Assembly (NCBI GenBank): GCA_014360685.1
Contig: JACIXB010000021.1
Coordinates: 1 to 64,000 of the forward strand
Direction of reading: 5' to 3'
From: Actinomycetota bacterium
GTDB lineage: Bacteria > Actinomycetota > Geothermincolia > Geothermincolales > RBG-13-55-18
DNA length: 64,000 nt
A program made the position numbers and the translations under genes. Positions within the stretch are counted from its first letter, which is position 1, and every line of letters starts with the position of its first letter. Positions 34,021-44,119 of the stretch are shown piece after piece. A model generated the notes under the pieces. That model worked only from the letters and a program-made list of their open reading frames with translations. It was not told the origin of the DNA and did no database searches.

Positions 34021-35715
34021 ATGTTGAGGGAGTTGCAGGTCCGTAACCTGGCCCTTATCCGGGAAGCGCGCCTCGAGTTCGGGCCCGGCCTCAACGTGCT
34101 CACCGGCGAAACGGGGGCGGGGAAGACGGTTCTGGTGGAGGCCCTGGGGCTGCTCCTGGGAAGCCGGGGAGATGCCGGATTCCTCAGCCCCGGGTCGGAG
34201 AGGATGGAGCTGGAGGCGGCCTTCGAACCTCCGAAGGGTGAAAAGTGGCGGGAGGTCCTGGAGGCGGAGGGCCTGGAGGCGGAGGATGAGGTCATCCTGC
34301 GCCGGGTGATAAACGCGGAAGGGAGGAGCCGTTGCTACGTCAACGGCCGGATGTGTCCCGTGGGAACCCTTTCCCGGCTGGGAGAACACCTGGTGGACAT
34401 CCACGGGCAGCACGAGCACCAACGCCTGCTGCGTCCCTCGGCCCACCTGGAGTACCTGGACGGGTACGGACCCCCGGAGCACGCCGGCCTCCTGAAGGAA
34501 TATCGAGCCCTCTACCGGCGGTGGAAGGAGGCGCGGGAACGTTACCGGGCGGCCCGCCTGGAGGAGGCGGAGAGGCTGCGGGAAATGGACCTCCTCCGCT
34601 ACCAGGTGCGGGAGATAGAGGCCGTCAACCCCCAGGAGGGCGAGATGGAGGAACTTTTAAGGGAGCGCAGGAAAATGCAGAACCGCGAGGAGCTCTTCCT
34701 GGCCGCCCGCGAGGCCTACGGAACGGTTTACGGGGGAGAGGAAGGGGAGGGAGCCCTGGACCGTCTGGGGGAGGCGCGCCGCGTGCTGGAGAAGGCGGCG
34801 GCGCTGGATGAGGACCTCCGCGGTTGGGCCGCCCGCCTGGAGGAGGCGGAGGAGATCCTCTCCGACCTGGCCAGGGAGCTCCATGCCTATCTGGAAGGTC
34901 TTGACTTTCAGCCCGGCCGCCTGGAAGAGGTTGAGGCGAGACTCCGGGACCTGGGCGGACTGGCCAAGAAGTACGGGAGCGACACCGGTGACATACTCTC
35001 CTATCTGGAAAGGGCCAAGCGGAGGTTGGAGGAGCTGGAAGCCCTGGACGAGAAGAGGGAGGAATACCGGGCCAAGGCGGAATCCCTGCGCGGTGAGGTA
35101 GAGAGGGCGGCACAGGCCCTCCGGGGTTCCCGGGCCGAGCTGGCGGAGCGGCTCACCAGGGAGGTCAACGGGGAACTCAAGGAATTGAACATGGGAGGGA
35201 TGCGTTTCCGCGTGCGGGTGGAGGCCCTGGAGGAATGCGGCGAAAACGGGGCCGATCGCGTGGAGTTCGAGGTCTCTCCGGGAAAAGGCCTCCCCTATCG
35301 CCCGCTGGCCCGCATAGCCTCCGGCGGGGAGCTCTCGCGCATCGCCCTGGCCCTGAAGCTGGCTCTGGCCAAGGCGGATGCCATCCCCACCCTGGTCTTC
35401 GACGAGGTGGATTCCGGCATAGGGGGCACCACGGCCGACGTCCTGGCCCGCAAACTCTTCGGCATCTCCCGCTTCCACCAGGTCTTCTCCATCACCCACC
35501 TTCCCCAGGTGGCCGCGGCCTCCGACGTACATCTTGCGGTGGGGAAACGGGAGACCGAAAGGGGGATAATAACCGAGGTCCGCAGGCTGGAGGGGCCGGA
35601 GAGAGTGGAGGAGTTGGTGCGCATGCTGGGAGGGGAGGAGAGGACGGCCCGGGAACATGCCCTGGCCATGCTGGACGGAAGGGCATCCCTGGCGGCGGGG
35701 AAGGCTGAGGGGTGA
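34021..35715 (+). CDS. recN: DNA repair protein RecN
   Basis: The SMC-like ATPase has Walker A GETGAGKT near the N-terminus, a coiled-coil middle with many Arg/Glu heptads, and the C-terminal LARIASGGELSRIALALKLAL signature and Walker B TLVFDEVDSGIGGTTADVLARKL. RecN acts at double-strand breaks. I start it at the ATG giving MLRELQVRNLALIREA (564 residues), as in homologues, with GGGGAGGTCG upstream; the track's GTG adds nine residues. It ends the dxs-tlyA-nadK-recN run. Confidence 0.95.
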   Translation: MLRELQVRNLALIREARLEFGPGLNVLTGETGAGKTVLVEALGLLLGSRGDAGFLSPGSERMELEAAFEPPKGEKWREVLEAEGLEAEDEVILRRVINAEGRSRCYVNGRMCPVGTLSRLGEHLVDIHGQHEHQRLLRPSAHLEYLDGYGPPEHAGLLKEYRALYRRWKEARERYRAARLEEAERLREMDLLRYQVREIEAVNPQEGEMEELLRERRKMQNREELFLAAREAYGTVYGGEEGEGALDRLGEARRVLEKAAALDEDLRGWAARLEEAEEILSDLARELHAYLEGLDFQPGRLEEVEARLRDLGGLAKKYGSDTGDILSYLERAKRRLEELEALDEKREEYRAKAESLRGEVERAAQALRGSRAELAERLTREVNGELKELNMGGMRFRVRVEALEECGENGADRVEFEVSPGKGLPYRPLARIASGGELSRIALALKLALAKADAIPTLVFDEVDSGIGGTTADVLARKLFGISRFHQVFSITHLPQVAAASDVHLAVGKRETERGIITEVRRLEGPERVEELVRMLGGEERTAREHALAMLDGRASLAAGKAEG

Positions 35716-35954
35716 GCTCCAGGGGCGCCGCCCGCGCGATTAACGACACCGTGATGCCAGGGAAAGATGTATGATTCTGGTTTGCGGCAAAGGGCGGGTG
35801 ATAATAGGTCCGTCTTCGGCTGGGGGGATAGGGGGATCGTCAAAGACGGCGGGGAAGAAATGGATGGCTTCCGGAAATCCCCTCCACCATGGGCGTAAAG
35901 GGTGAAGACTTGGGTATAAGCCCGGTTAGTGATGGATAGCGGGGGGTAATCGAG

Positions 35955-36935
35955 ATGTCCTTGGGTCTCGGGGGACGGGGCTCTTGGCGGCGGCCGGGGA
36001 TCCTCGTCTTGGCGGTTGTGGCCGTCTTGCCGGTGCTGGTCCTCTTTCCGGGCTGCGGCAGTGAGGAAGGGACCGGGGGTAGGCTGCGCGTGGCCGCGGA
36101 CATCGTCCCTCTGGCCATGATCTGCCGGGAGGTGGGCGGCGATCGGGTGGAGGTGGAGACGCTGGTCCCTCCCGGGTTCAGTCCCCATACCTACGAACTG
36201 ACGGCGGGACAAGTGAGCTTCCTGGCCGGGGCCGATCTGCTGGTGATAAACGGCTTGGGCCTGATTCCCTGGGAAGAGGATCTGTGTTCCAAGGTGGGAA
36301 ACCCGGATCTCGTGGTGGTGGAGGTGTCGGAGGCGGTTCCTGCGGAGGAACTGATTGCCGCCGGCGTGGAAGGCTTGGAGGACCGCGGCGAGGATGACGA
36401 TGGCCACGGGCACGGTATTTACGATCCGCACCTGTGGCTGGATCCCGTCCTGGCCTTGCATATCGTCGATGCCGTGGAGGAGGGCCTGGTCGAGGTCGAC
36501 CCCCGGTACGCCGGGTACTTCCGGGAACGGGCGTCGGAGCTGCGCGCGGAGATGATTTCCCTCCACGAGGAGGTAAAACGGCGGACCGCGGCCTTCACCC
36601 ACCGGGAATTCATCTCCTTGCATTCCAGTTGGGCCTACTTCGCCCACCGATACGGGTTGCGCCAGGCGGGGGTCATCGAGGAACTACCCGGAAAGGAGCC
36701 TTCGGCCGGGGAGATCGCCGCCCTGGTGGACCTGGCAAGGAGCAGGGGCATCAGGGCGATTTTCGCCGAGGAACAGTTCAACCCCAGGGTGGCGGAGGCC
36801 GTGGCCGAGGAATCAGGGGGGGAGGTAAGGGTTTGGTTGCTGGATCCCCTGGGAGACCTGGAGGACCCACGGAGAGGGGATTACTGCTCCCTCATCCGGT
36901 ATAACCTGGGGATCATGGAGGAGGCTTTACGGTGA
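35955..36935 (+). CDS. znuA: Metal ABC transporter substrate-binding lipoprotein (ZnuA-like)
   Basis: The 326-residue protein has a signal sequence ending LVLFPGCGSEE, a likely lipobox. The body is a cluster A-I metal-binding protein: GGDRVEVETLVPPGFSPHTYEL, the acidic/His loop GEDDDGHGHGIYDPHLWLDP and ISLHSSWAYFAHRYGL. The His loop is typical of zinc-binding ZnuA, so zinc is more likely than manganese, but this is inference. It overlaps the ATPase gene by four bases and starts the importer operon. Confidence 0.87.
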   Translation: MSLGLGGRGSWRRPGILVLAVVAVLPVLVLFPGCGSEEGTGGRLRVAADIVPLAMICREVGGDRVEVETLVPPGFSPHTYELTAGQVSFLAGADLLVINGLGLIPWEEDLCSKVGNPDLVVVEVSEAVPAEELIAAGVEGLEDRGEDDDGHGHGIYDPHLWLDPVLALHIVDAVEEGLVEVDPRYAGYFRERASELRAEMISLHEEVKRRTAAFTHREFISLHSSWAYFAHRYGLRQAGVIEELPGKEPSAGEIAALVDLARSRGIRAIFAEEQFNPRVAEAVAEESGGEVRVWLLDPLGDLEDPRRGDYCSLIRYNLGIMEEALR

Positions 36936-37750
36936 AAAGGTGCCGCGTGCGCGAGTTCCTCGCCGCGGAGGGCGAGGAGCCCCGCCGGGTGATCCGGGTC
37001 CGGGGACTGTGGGTGCGCAGGGACGGGCACGCCGTCCTGGAGGACATCACCTTCGATGTGCGGGAGGGGAGTTTCCTGGGCATAATCGGCCCCAACGGGG
37101 CCGGAAAGACAACCCTCCTGCGGGCCATCCTGGGGCTGGTGAAGCCGGACAGGGGGGAGATCAGGGTGTTGGGCCTAGGCCCCCGCGAGTTGAAGCACGA
37201 GCTGCACCATATCGGTTACATGCCCCAGCAGGTGCTCTTCGACCCTCGTTTTCCGGTATCCGTATACGACGTGGTGATGATGGGGCGGGCATGCTGTATC
37301 GGTCCCCTGCGCCTTCCCTCCCGGGCGGACCGTGAGGCGGTACTCCATAGCATAGCCGACGTGGGACTGCAGGGACTGGAAAGAAAACCCATCGGAGAAC
37401 TCTCCGGTGGGCAGCAGAAAAGGGCTTTCTTGGCGCGGGCCCTGTGCCTGGAGACCAGCATCCTCCTCCTCGACGAGCCCACCGCGGGCCTGGACCTGGA
37501 TTCCCAGGCCAGGTTCATGGATCTATTGACCAGGCTGAAAGAGGAGAAGAAGCTTACCGTGGTCTTCGTGTCTCACGACGTCAACGTCCTGGCCCGTTTC
37601 GCGGACGAGATCGTATGCATCAACCGGACCATGCACCTGCACGGACCACCCCGGGAGGTGCTGGGTAGCGAGAGGTTGAGGGAGGTCTACCGCTGCGAGT
37701 TCGATTTCCTGGCCGGGGCGGGATACGGGACCCCATCGGGTCAAGCGTGA
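36932..37750 (+). CDS. znuC: Metal ABC transporter ATP-binding protein (ZnuC-like)
   Basis: The 272-residue ATPase shows Walker A GPNGAGKTTL, Q-loop YMPQQVLFD, signature LSGGQQKRAFLARAL, Walker B ILLLDEPTAGLDLD and the switch His VSHDV. The GTG start overlaps the substrate-binding gene. The last 116 bases before its end are repeated exactly 152 bases downstream, outside this ORF (see the repeat entry). The intact protein ends with SGQA; the duplication lies between it and the permease. Confidence 0.9.
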   Translation: MKRCRVREFLAAEGEEPRRVIRVRGLWVRRDGHAVLEDITFDVREGSFLGIIGPNGAGKTTLLRAILGLVKPDRGEIRVLGLGPRELKHELHHIGYMPQQVLFDPRFPVSVYDVVMMGRACCIGPLRLPSRADREAVLHSIADVGLQGLERKPIGELSGGQQKRAFLARALCLETSILLLDEPTAGLDLDSQARFMDLLTRLKEEKKLTVVFVSHDVNVLARFADEIVCINRTMHLHGPPREVLGSERLREVYRCEFDFLAGAGYGTPSGQA

Positions 37751-37892
37751 AGGGCGGCACGGAACATGCACCTGAACGGACCATGCACCTGCACGGACCA
37801 CCCCGGGAGGTGCTGGGTAGCGAGAGGTTGAGGGAGGTCTACCGCTGCGAGTTCGATTTCCTGGCCGGGGCGGGATACGGGACCCCATCGGG
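37625..37892 (+). repeat. 116-bp perfect direct repeat of the znuC 3' end
   Basis: Bases 37625-37740, covering the end of znuC, are repeated without a mismatch at 37777-37892. The 36 bases between hold an extra partial copy of CATGCACCTG-ACGGA. The repeat was either made recently or is kept identical; an assembly error is the alternative. Confidence 0.93.
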
Positions 37893-37959
37893 CAAGTCCG
37901 GAGCGGAGGGTAGCCGCGCGGGGGATGTAGGCAGGCATCACCTTCGCAGTCCGCGATAG
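37747..37959 (+). pseudogene. Duplicated C-terminal fragment of znuC
   Basis: This ORF begins at a GTG overlapping the znuC stop and repeats the last 38 or so residues of ZnuC in frame (TMHLHGPPREVLGSERLREVYRCEFDFLAGAGYGTPSG), then runs into unrelated sequence. It lacks any nucleotide-binding motif. It is a by-product of the duplication, although the GTGA overlap means it might be translated. Confidence 0.7.
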
Positions 37960-38073
37960 GCTCCGGATCTTGGGGTGGACAAGCGGCGGGGTCGCGCGCC
38001 TACCGCGCCCCATACGGCGCGGAGGGCGGAAGCCGTCACTGGAAGGCCGTCGACGGCGGTAAAGGAGGAGAGA

Positions 38074-38892
38074 TTGCTGGCCTACGGCTTCGCTCAACGG
38101 GCTCTGGTGGGCGGCGTGATAATCGCCGCGGTGTGTTCCCTCCTCTCCTTCTTCGTTGTGGTCAGGAGGATGGCTTTCGTGGGAATGGGCATCTCCCATT
38201 CCGCCTTCGGGGGGGTGGCCCTGGGCCTGGTCATCGGCCTTGACCCCCTGATCACCGCCGGGGGATTCTGCGTCCTGGTGGCCATGGGAATCGGATGGCT
38301 GGGCGAGAAAGGTAGGGTACACGAGGACACGGTGATCGGCATCCTCTTCGCCGCCGCCATGGCCCTGGGGGTGGTCCTGGTCCGCGCGGCCCGGGCCTAC
38401 AACCTGGACCTCATGAGCTACCTCTTCGGCAGCATATTGGCTCTGCGCTGGGCCGATATCTTGGTCATGGGGCTGGTGGCCCTCCTTTCCCTGGCCTTCC
38501 TGATCCTCTTCTTCAAGGAATTGCTGTTCATAGCCTTCGACCGGGAGACGGCCACAGCCAGCGGGCTCCCGGTGAGGAGCGTGGATTACGCCTTCCTCCT
38601 CTTTCTCGCCCTGGTGGTGGTCATCTCCATCAAGCTGGTAGGGATAATCCTGGTATCCGCGCTCCTGGTCATCCCCGCCGCGACGGGAATGCAGCTATCC
38701 CGCAATTTCCGGGGTGTTCTTGTCGCCGCGGAGGTGGCGGGGATAACCTCGGTGGCCGTCGGGCTTTACCTCTCCTACCTTTTCGACGTGGCCTCCGGGG
38801 CGTGCATCGTCCTGGTCCTCTTTTTCCTCTTCCTCCTTTCCTACGCCCTCTCGCCGCGCAGGCGGTACATGCAGCGCCGTCTCGAGGAGTGA
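38074..38892 (+). CDS. znuB: Metal ABC transporter permease (ZnuB-like)
   Basis: The protein has about eight transmembrane helices and the ABC-3 family pattern: RALVGGVIIAAVCSLLSFFVVVRRMAFVGMGISHSAFGGVALG and VGIILVSALLVIPAATGMQLSRNF. I start it at the TTG preceded by GGAGGAG (272 residues). The track ATG lies 33 codons earlier and adds an Arg-rich stretch that homologues lack. The gap from znuC has been widened by the duplication. Confidence 0.88.
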   Translation: MLAYGFAQRALVGGVIIAAVCSLLSFFVVVRRMAFVGMGISHSAFGGVALGLVIGLDPLITAGGFCVLVAMGIGWLGEKGRVHEDTVIGILFAAAMALGVVLVRAARAYNLDLMSYLFGSILALRWADILVMGLVALLSLAFLILFFKELLFIAFDRETATASGLPVRSVDYAFLLFLALVVVISIKLVGIILVSALLVIPAATGMQLSRNFRGVLVAAEVAGITSVAVGLYLSYLFDVASGACIVLVLFFLFLLSYALSPRRRYMQRRLEE

Positions 38893-38917
38893 TGCCGTTT
38901 CCGGGAAAAAGACCCAC

Positions 38918-39652
38918 TTACCCGGAGTCGCCCGCCCTCTCGCGCAGGGCGCGGAAGAGGGCGTTCATCTCCTCCACGTATTCCTTGGGGTCAACGTAGG
39001 GGCGACTGTACCCGGCCTTGGTCTCCTCGCTGATGCCATCGCCCACCGCTTCCTTCCCGGCCCGGAAAACGTACTCCAGCTGTTCGGCGGCGGGAGAGGG
39101 GTCGCGCGCCAGGAGCGCCGAGGAGGGGAAGAGGATGGAGGCGTGGAGCTCGCTCCCGCCCACCTCCGCCATGCGCTGGAAGGTGAGTACCAGCGGGTCG
39201 AAGTTCCTCAGCCCGGGAAAACCGCAGGTGGAAACGAGGACGGTGCGTTGCCCGCCCCGGTTCCCGTTGCGGCGGGGATGAGAACACACCCCGTCATCGT
39301 AATGCTGGTAGGGCTCGGCCAGGGGCATGATGCGGTCCAGGAAGCGCTTCATGATCGCGTTCATGCTGCAGATATAGAGGGGGGTCGCGTAGACCAGGAC
39401 ATCCGCCCGCGACATCTTGGCATGCAGTTCAGGGACGTCGTCCTTGTGCCGGCAGGTACCCGGGGTCTTGAACCAGCAATGGATGCACCCCAGGCAATCG
39501 GCGATCTTCTTCTCCGCAAGGTACACGGTCTCCGTCTCCGCTCCCGCGGAAGCGGCGCCCGCCATGAAGCGCTCGAGCACCATGGCCGTAAGCCCCTTCT
39601 CTTTGCGGGGACTGGAGTTGAAAGCCAGGACGTATTTTTTCTTCTCCCTCAC
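38918..39652 (-). CDS. Flavodoxin-fold NAD(P)H-dependent oxidoreductase
   Basis: The product (244 residues from the second GTG) has an FMN-binding flavodoxin fold: LAFNSSPRKEKGLTAMVLERFM phosphate loop, then DCLGCIHCWFKTPGTCRHKDD, a cysteine-rich insert seen in iron-sulfur flavoproteins and related reductases, and VLVYATPLYICSMNAIMKRFLDR. It probably transfers electrons to or from an unknown partner. The track's first GTG lies on top of the Shine-Dalgarno sequence; the GTG three codons on has GGAGG at 8-base spacing. The upstream region is tandemly duplicated (see the repeat entry). Confidence 0.82.
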   Translation of the reverse strand: MREKKKYVLAFNSSPRKEKGLTAMVLERFMAGAASAGAETETVYLAEKKIADCLGCIHCWFKTPGTCRHKDDVPELHAKMSRADVLVYATPLYICSMNAIMKRFLDRIMPLAEPYQHYDDGVCSHPRRNGNRGGQRTVLVSTCGFPGLRNFDPLVLTFQRMAEVGGSELHASILFPSSALLARDPSPAAEQLEYVFRAGKEAVGDGISEETKAGYSRPYVDPKEYVEEMNALFRALRERAGDSG

Positions 39653-39899
39653 CCGGGTCACCTCCCAGTTCGTTTCTTTTCCCTCCGGATCCCTGCCGAA
39701 CGCGAAAAGCGAAAGCCCCTTCTCCCCGTGGGGCCGGGGTTTTTAGCCGGGAACTATCCATTCTTCTCCCTCACCCGGGTCACCTCCCAGTTCGTTTCTT
39801 TTCCCTCCGGATCCCTGCCGAACGCGAAAAGCGAAAGCCCCTTCTCCCCGCGGGGGCCGGGGTTTTTAGCCGGGAACTATCCATTCTTCTCCCTCACCC
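39641..39899 (-). repeat. Tandem repeat of about 122 bp covering the start region of the flavodoxin-like gene
   Basis: The unit from 39641 to 39762 recurs at 39763-39885 (122 and 123 bases, differing near CCCCGTGGGG versus CCCCGCGGGGG), and its first 14 bases recur again at 39886. On the minus strand each unit contains GGGAGGTGACCCGGGTGAGGGAGAAG, that is the ribosome binding site, start codon and first codons of the gene. The outer copy encodes only a six-residue stub (MREKNG stop). Confidence 0.92.
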
Positions 39900-40198
39900 C
39901 GCCTTTCGTTCCCTCGTTCACGCCGGCTTTTAAAGATTATAACCTTGAGCAACCTCACCACGGGCGTTGCGGCCGAGGTGCACAGGTGGTTAGGGGGATA
40001 TGGGCATGCCGAAGGCGAAGAATGGTCACGGGGTAACCATGGCTTGCGTAAAGGGGTGTTCAGGGGATGGACATGGACCGGCAGAAGCTGAAAATAACGG
40101 CCACGGGAGAACCGTGGAGGCGGGACACGGCCGCATACCGTCCGGCATGGAGGCTTCCCGGGGGACGGGAAGCACGGGACGGGCGGTACGGGGTCAGA
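39900..40198. other. Intergenic region between divergent genes
   Basis: No gene is supported here. A minus-strand TATAAT (39936-39941) could drive the flavodoxin-like gene, but its -35 is poor. A perfect 8-bp hairpin GCTTCCCG/CGGGAAGC lies at 40153-40173 without a T tract. Confidence 0.4.
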
Positions 40199-40227
40199 TT
40201 GAAGGGGCACAGGGTATGCTTTATACT
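40199..40227 (+). promoter_or_regulatory. Promoter of pyrG
   Basis: TTGAAG (40199-40204), a 17-base spacer and TATACT (40222-40227) make a canonical promoter. The transcript would start near the G-rich GGCGGGACG at about 40233-40234, some 245 bases before the pyrG ATG, and would first meet the terminator at 40303. Confidence 0.65.
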
Positions 40228-40302
40228 GGGAAGGCGGGACGATGGCCGGAAAGAGGGGTGAGCGGTCATTACCGTAGGCGTTTGCGAACGGGAAGCAGGG
40301 AG

Positions 40303-40342
40303 GACGGAATCCCTCGGGATCACAGGGATTCCGTCTCTTTTT
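40303..40342 (+). terminator. Intrinsic terminator in the pyrG leader (probable attenuator)
   Basis: GACGGAATCCCT and AGGGATTCCGTC form a perfect 12-bp stem with a 9-base loop, followed by TCTTTTT. No plus-strand gene ends within 1.4 kb upstream, so the terminator can only act on a transcript starting at the promoter near 40227. It therefore probably controls read-through into pyrG. Confidence 0.75.
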
Positions 40343-40480
40343 AAAGAATAATCATTTTGAGTCCCCGCGGGTCTCGACCTGCCGGATAAGCCGACGGTAG
40401 GGAAGGGGCTGGGATACAAAGTGCCGGGTACATGCAAGGGCGGGGAACGGCAGCCGATTGAATACGGGGGAGGTTGAAGG

Positions 40481-42121
<1,641 letters not shown>

Positions 42122-42321
42122 GGAGGCGGGATCGGCCGGTGGTCCGCTGATTATGCTCCTCCGCCTTGCCCACGGCGGGGAGGGATGCGCGCGGCGCACC
42201 GTGTCGGCGTGGACGACGAGCCGGGATGGCGTGAAATGGCGAAGCGCCCCTCCAGGCGGCCTAAGGACGAGGAACCGCGGGATCCCAAAACCGAGGACTT
42301 GGAGCACGGGAGGGAAAAGGA

Positions 42322-43446
42322 ATGGAGGACCGGCTGCTGGAGACCTTCCTCCAGTTGGTAAGAATTGATAGTGAGACCTTCCACGAGGGCCGGGTGGTGG
42401 ACTTCGTCGTGAACTGGGCCCGCGACTGCGGTTTCGAGGCCTATGTGGACAACGCGGGAAAGGCTATAGGCGGGGAGGCGGGCAACGTCTACGTGCACGT
42501 TCCCGCCGCCGGCGTGGAGGCACCGCCCCTTCTCTTCTGTTCCCATCTGGATACGGTGAGCCCGGGGCGGGGCGTGGAGCCCCTGGTGCGGGGAGAGAGG
42601 GTCATCTCCGCCGGGAAGACCGTGCTGGGCGCGGATTGCAAGGCGGGGGTGGCGGTCATGTTGGAGCTCATCCGCCTTGCCGGGGAGGGGGGGTTTCCCC
42701 GCGGGCCGCTGGAATTCCTCTTCACCATCGCCGAGGAAAAGCAGCTCCAGGGCGTGCGCAACCTGGAATGGGAGCGTATCCGCTCGCGCCACGCCTTCGT
42801 TCTGGACGGTTCGGGCGAAGTGGGAGGCATAATAAACGCCTCTCCCACCCAGGACAACCTGGAGTTCGTCTTCACCGGCCGCGCGGCTCACGCCGGGGTG
42901 GAACCGGAAAAGGGCATCAACGCCATCTACGGGGCCTGCTGGGCGGTGAGCCTCATGCGCCTGGGTCGTATCGACTCCGAGACCACCGCCAACGTGGGGA
43001 TCATACGCGGTGGGCGGGCGGTGAACATCGTACCCGATCGCGCCGTGGTGGAGGGGGAGGTGCGCTCCCTGGACCAGGAGAAACTGGAGGAACAGAGAAG
43101 GAGCATGATCCGCGCCGCCATAGAGGCCGAGGCGGCGGTGGGAGTTGGGGTGGAGGTTAGGACCGAGCGGGCTTACGAGGGTTTCCGCATCGATCCCCGG
43201 GATCCCCTGGTGCTTCTGGCCGTGGAGGCGGGAAAGGCCATGGGCATGAGGATGGAGGTCCGTTCCTCGGGAGGGGGGAGTGACGCCAACTTCCTGAACG
43301 CCTCGGGAATAAAGGCCCTGGTCCTGAACATGGGTTCGCGTGAGGCCCACACCACCCACGAGTACCTGGAGATATCGGACCTGCGCCGCCTGGAGCGGCT
43401 GTGCCGGGAAATAGCCGGGGCGGCGGGAAGGCTGAGGGGAAAGTGA
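42322..43446 (+). CDS. M20-family peptidase (PepT-like)
   Basis: The 374-residue protein is a zinc peptidase of the peptidase T-like M20 group. It shows the metal-binding FCSHLDTV, LGADCKAGVAVML, the catalytic Glu region TIAEEKQLQGVRNL and the late HTTHEYLEISDL His. It should cleave tri- or dipeptides in the cytoplasm. It starts after a 200-base gap following pyrG and overlaps the Nudix gene by GTGA. Confidence 0.87.
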   Translation: MEDRLLETFLQLVRIDSETFHEGRVVDFVVNWARDCGFEAYVDNAGKAIGGEAGNVYVHVPAAGVEAPPLLFCSHLDTVSPGRGVEPLVRGERVISAGKTVLGADCKAGVAVMLELIRLAGEGGFPRGPLEFLFTIAEEKQLQGVRNLEWERIRSRHAFVLDGSGEVGGIINASPTQDNLEFVFTGRAAHAGVEPEKGINAIYGACWAVSLMRLGRIDSETTANVGIIRGGRAVNIVPDRAVVEGEVRSLDQEKLEEQRRSMIRAAIEAEAAVGVGVEVRTERAYEGFRIDPRDPLVLLAVEAGKAMGMRMEVRSSGGGSDANFLNASGIKALVLNMGSREAHTTHEYLEISDLRRLERLCREIAGAAGRLRGK

Positions 43447-43994
43447 CGGAAGGACACGGACACGAGCTTCTGCACAGGCGCACCGTCTTCGAGGGCAAGG
43501 TGGTTCGGTTATACGTGGACCGGGTCCGCCTTCCCGATGGCCGGGAGGCGGAAAGGGAAGTCGTGCTCCACTGGGGAGCGGTGGGCATGGTGCCACTGGA
43601 TGCCGAGGGAAGGGTCATCCTGGTGCGCCAGTACCGGCATGCTCCCGGGGAGACGCTCCTGGAGATACCGGCGGGCAAGCTGTACCCGGGCGAGGAACCC
43701 CTGCAATGCGCGCAAAGGGAGCTCCTGGAGGAAGTGGGTTGCCGGGCGGGCAGGTGGGTGAAGCTGGCCTCCTTCTACACCTCGCCCGGTTTCTCCGACG
43801 AGATGCTCCACCTCTACCTGGCCCTCGAACTCCAGGAAGGGGAGGCCTCTCCCGAGGAGGACGAGTTCCTCGAGGTAGTGCGCATTTCCCTGGATCGGGC
43901 CCTGATGCTGGTAAAAGAGGGAGAGATCAAGGACTCCAAGACGGTGGCGGGCCTGGCCCTGGCCGCCCTTTACGGAGAGGGAAAATTCGCCTGA
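43443..43994 (+). CDS. Nudix hydrolase (ADP-ribose pyrophosphatase type)
   Basis: The protein has a full Nudix box, GKLYPGEEPLQCAQRELLEEVGC (Gx5Ex7REUxEExGU), after VRQYRHAPGETLLEIPAG, which is the pattern of ADP-ribose pyrophosphatases. I start it at the GTG overlapping the peptidase stop (183 residues); the track's 14 upstream codons lie within the peptidase gene. It probably hydrolyses ADP-ribose to AMP and ribose-5-phosphate. Confidence 0.9.
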   Translation: MTEGHGHELLHRRTVFEGKVVRLYVDRVRLPDGREAEREVVLHWGAVGMVPLDAEGRVILVRQYRHAPGETLLEIPAGKLYPGEEPLQCAQRELLEEVGCRAGRWVKLASFYTSPGFSDEMLHLYLALELQEGEASPEEDEFLEVVRISLDRALMLVKEGEIKDSKTVAGLALAALYGEGKFA

Positions 43995-44119
43995 CGGAAG
44001 GGCTTGACGGTTTCCCGGCATATCTCGGCATCCCGGGGACATAAAGGGGGCGATGGGAGGTCCGTGATGATTGGGCAAGGGGTTTTCCGGCATGATACCC
44101 GTGAGCTGGAGGGAAAGCG

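Noticed and set aside
35716-35954. Zur operator before znuA
   Set aside because: GATAATAG is present but no clear inverted repeat of a Zur box could be written down.
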